From: Viola odorata
Taxonomy: Eukaryota > Streptophyta > Magnoliopsida > Malpighiales > Violaceae
Reading direction: 5' to 3'
DNA: 64,000 nucleotides
Assembly (NCBI GenBank): GCA_963691705.1
Contig: OY829537.1
Location: 53,544,304 to 53,608,303, forward strand
A program made the position numbers and the translations under genes. Under the pieces are notes generated by a model, which was not told the DNA's origin, did no database searches, and saw nothing but the letters and a program-made list of their open reading frames with translations. Below, piece by piece: positions 62,951-64,000 of this stretch. The stretch's first letter is position 1. Each line of letters begins with the position of its first letter.

Positions 62951-64000
62951 TGTTGATACCCGAATTTTGACGCCATTTTTAATTAATTTTAGCATTTTTG
63001 TCATTTTAGTTAATTGACTGTCATTTTTTATTAATTTACTGTCCTTAGCATTTTTCAAATTTCATCGCATTTTTATCGTCGTCGTTAGTATCGCCAGCTT
63101 TCGAAATCGCGTTTTTTATTTTCTGTTACGTATTTTCGTTATTATTATCATTAATATTTTTAGCCTTAAAAATCACATTTTTAATTATCCGTTAGTCGTT
63201 TACTAGTTATTTCTTCGTTTTAGGTCATCACGCGAATTTTAGGATTTTTAGTATTTTATCACTTTTTTTAGCATTTTTATTATTTTATTATTATTTTTGT
63301 TCGAGCTTTTATTGGACCCGAGTAAGTTCGCTCAGACTAGCTCGAGCTCGGAATGTTTTCCATCAACTAGTTCCTACCCATTTTTTCGTTCACACCGACC
63401 TACAACGTTTCGCGTAATTTTCATCATAACGTCATTTATTTTTCGTCCGAACGTTTCATATTTCTCGTCATTCGCTGTATACGGTTAAACTCGCCGTATT
63501 TTTCTCTACGCGCTAGCACTTTCGGCTCAAAAATTCAGAACGTTCGTTCGCAAAATTGGCTCGAGGCCATTTAAATAAACTAAAGGGCCATTTGATCATG
63601 GCCATTGATCTGGTCAACCAAGGAAAGTCAACCAGATCAACGACCCTTGAATTAATGTGCATGGTGCACATGAATAGCGTGGACGTGAACCAGCAGCGGA
63701 GCAGGCCACTGAGCAGCCTGCTCCTGACATCATGTCGCTTCCAACGGTCACCTCCCAGCCCTAGCTCCGCCACCTCGCCTCCCCTAGCCCCGCCAGCATG
63801 ATGATCCAGCCTCTACGCGCACCGCCGCGTCCTTCACCCACGCAATCGATTGCCTATAAATACCAAGCTCCCTCCAACGTTAAACGGGCACCAAATTCAC
63901 AAGGCAACCTTGCTTTCTTCCCTCTCTTGATTGATAGCTCATTTAGAGCTTCGATCGTCCAATTCAAAGCTTTTGCCAGTAAGCTTTTTTCAAGCTTTTT
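62951..64000 (+). repeat. LTR of an element running off the right end
   Basis: TGTTGATACCCGAATTTTG begins at 62951, directly after LINE sequence. It is the common plant gypsy LTR start. The region is non-coding and T-rich, with repeated tttttagcattttt words, becoming GC-richer toward a TATAAATA at 63855-63862. The rest of the LTR and its element lie beyond the window. ORFs inside are not supported. Confidence 0.7.
63855..63862 (+). promoter_or_regulatory. TATA box of the right-end LTR
   Basis: GCCTATAAATACC in a GC-rich setting about 900 bp into the LTR, followed by a pyrimidine-rich stretch expected at the R start. Confidence 0.7.

Noticed and set aside
63297..63801. Short ORFs in the right-end LTR
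   Set aside because: They lie in U3-like sequence before the TATA box and have no recognisable content.

Overview
This is plant nuclear DNA, most likely from a eudicot. It has one intron-bearing host gene and is otherwise almost entirely nested transposable elements. The pol proteins and primer sites are plant-type Ty3/gypsy (Tat and Athila lineages) and Ty1/copia, and there is a plant L1-type LINE, a hAT remnant and a Stowaway-like MITE. The species cannot be told from the sequence.

Layout. 1-3602: decayed Tat-like element T0 that has lost RT, RNase H and integrase by an in-frame deletion, followed by repeat-rich 3' sequence. 3603-28394: 5'-truncated Tat element A (minus strand), split in its integrase by a full-length Athila element (13890-25607) and in its RT by an 892-bp solo LTR (27288-28179). 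28395-29970: an unassigned stretch and a hAT transposase remnant. 31339-39830: the host gene, a plant DNA-3-methyladenine glycosylase I (TAG family) on the minus strand with five exons; a Ty1/copia element (32930-39119) lies inside it between two copies of a 398-bp piece of exon 1. 40476-41250: two MITE-like elements. 42113-62950: an L1-type LINE whose ORF1 is split by complete Tat element B (42582-58585, 16.0 kb, TSD ccaac). 62951-64000: start of another LTR element running off the window.

Most notable features. (1) Tat A and Tat B belong to one family. Both carry, between pol and the 3' LTR, a cassette of four genes transcribed opposite to the element (called e, b, c and d here). Each gene has its own TATA-like box in both copies, and genes c and d have introns. 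Genes c and d share an architecture: an N-terminal domain resembling the Pfam 'putative gypsy type transposon' family, a Ser/Pro-rich linker and a coiled coil. Extra and antisense ORFs are known in Tat-lineage elements; a four-promoter, partly spliced cassette conserved in two copies is worth attention. (2) The copia insertion in the glycosylase gene is flanked not by a 5-bp target duplication but by 398 bp that includes the exon-1 splice donor. A complete exon 1 therefore survives upstream of the element, and the coding sequence can still be spliced in frame across it.

Most element ORFs are broken, largely by changes that fit C-to-T or G-to-A decay. I list pseudogenes with their visible lesions and do not reconstruct them.
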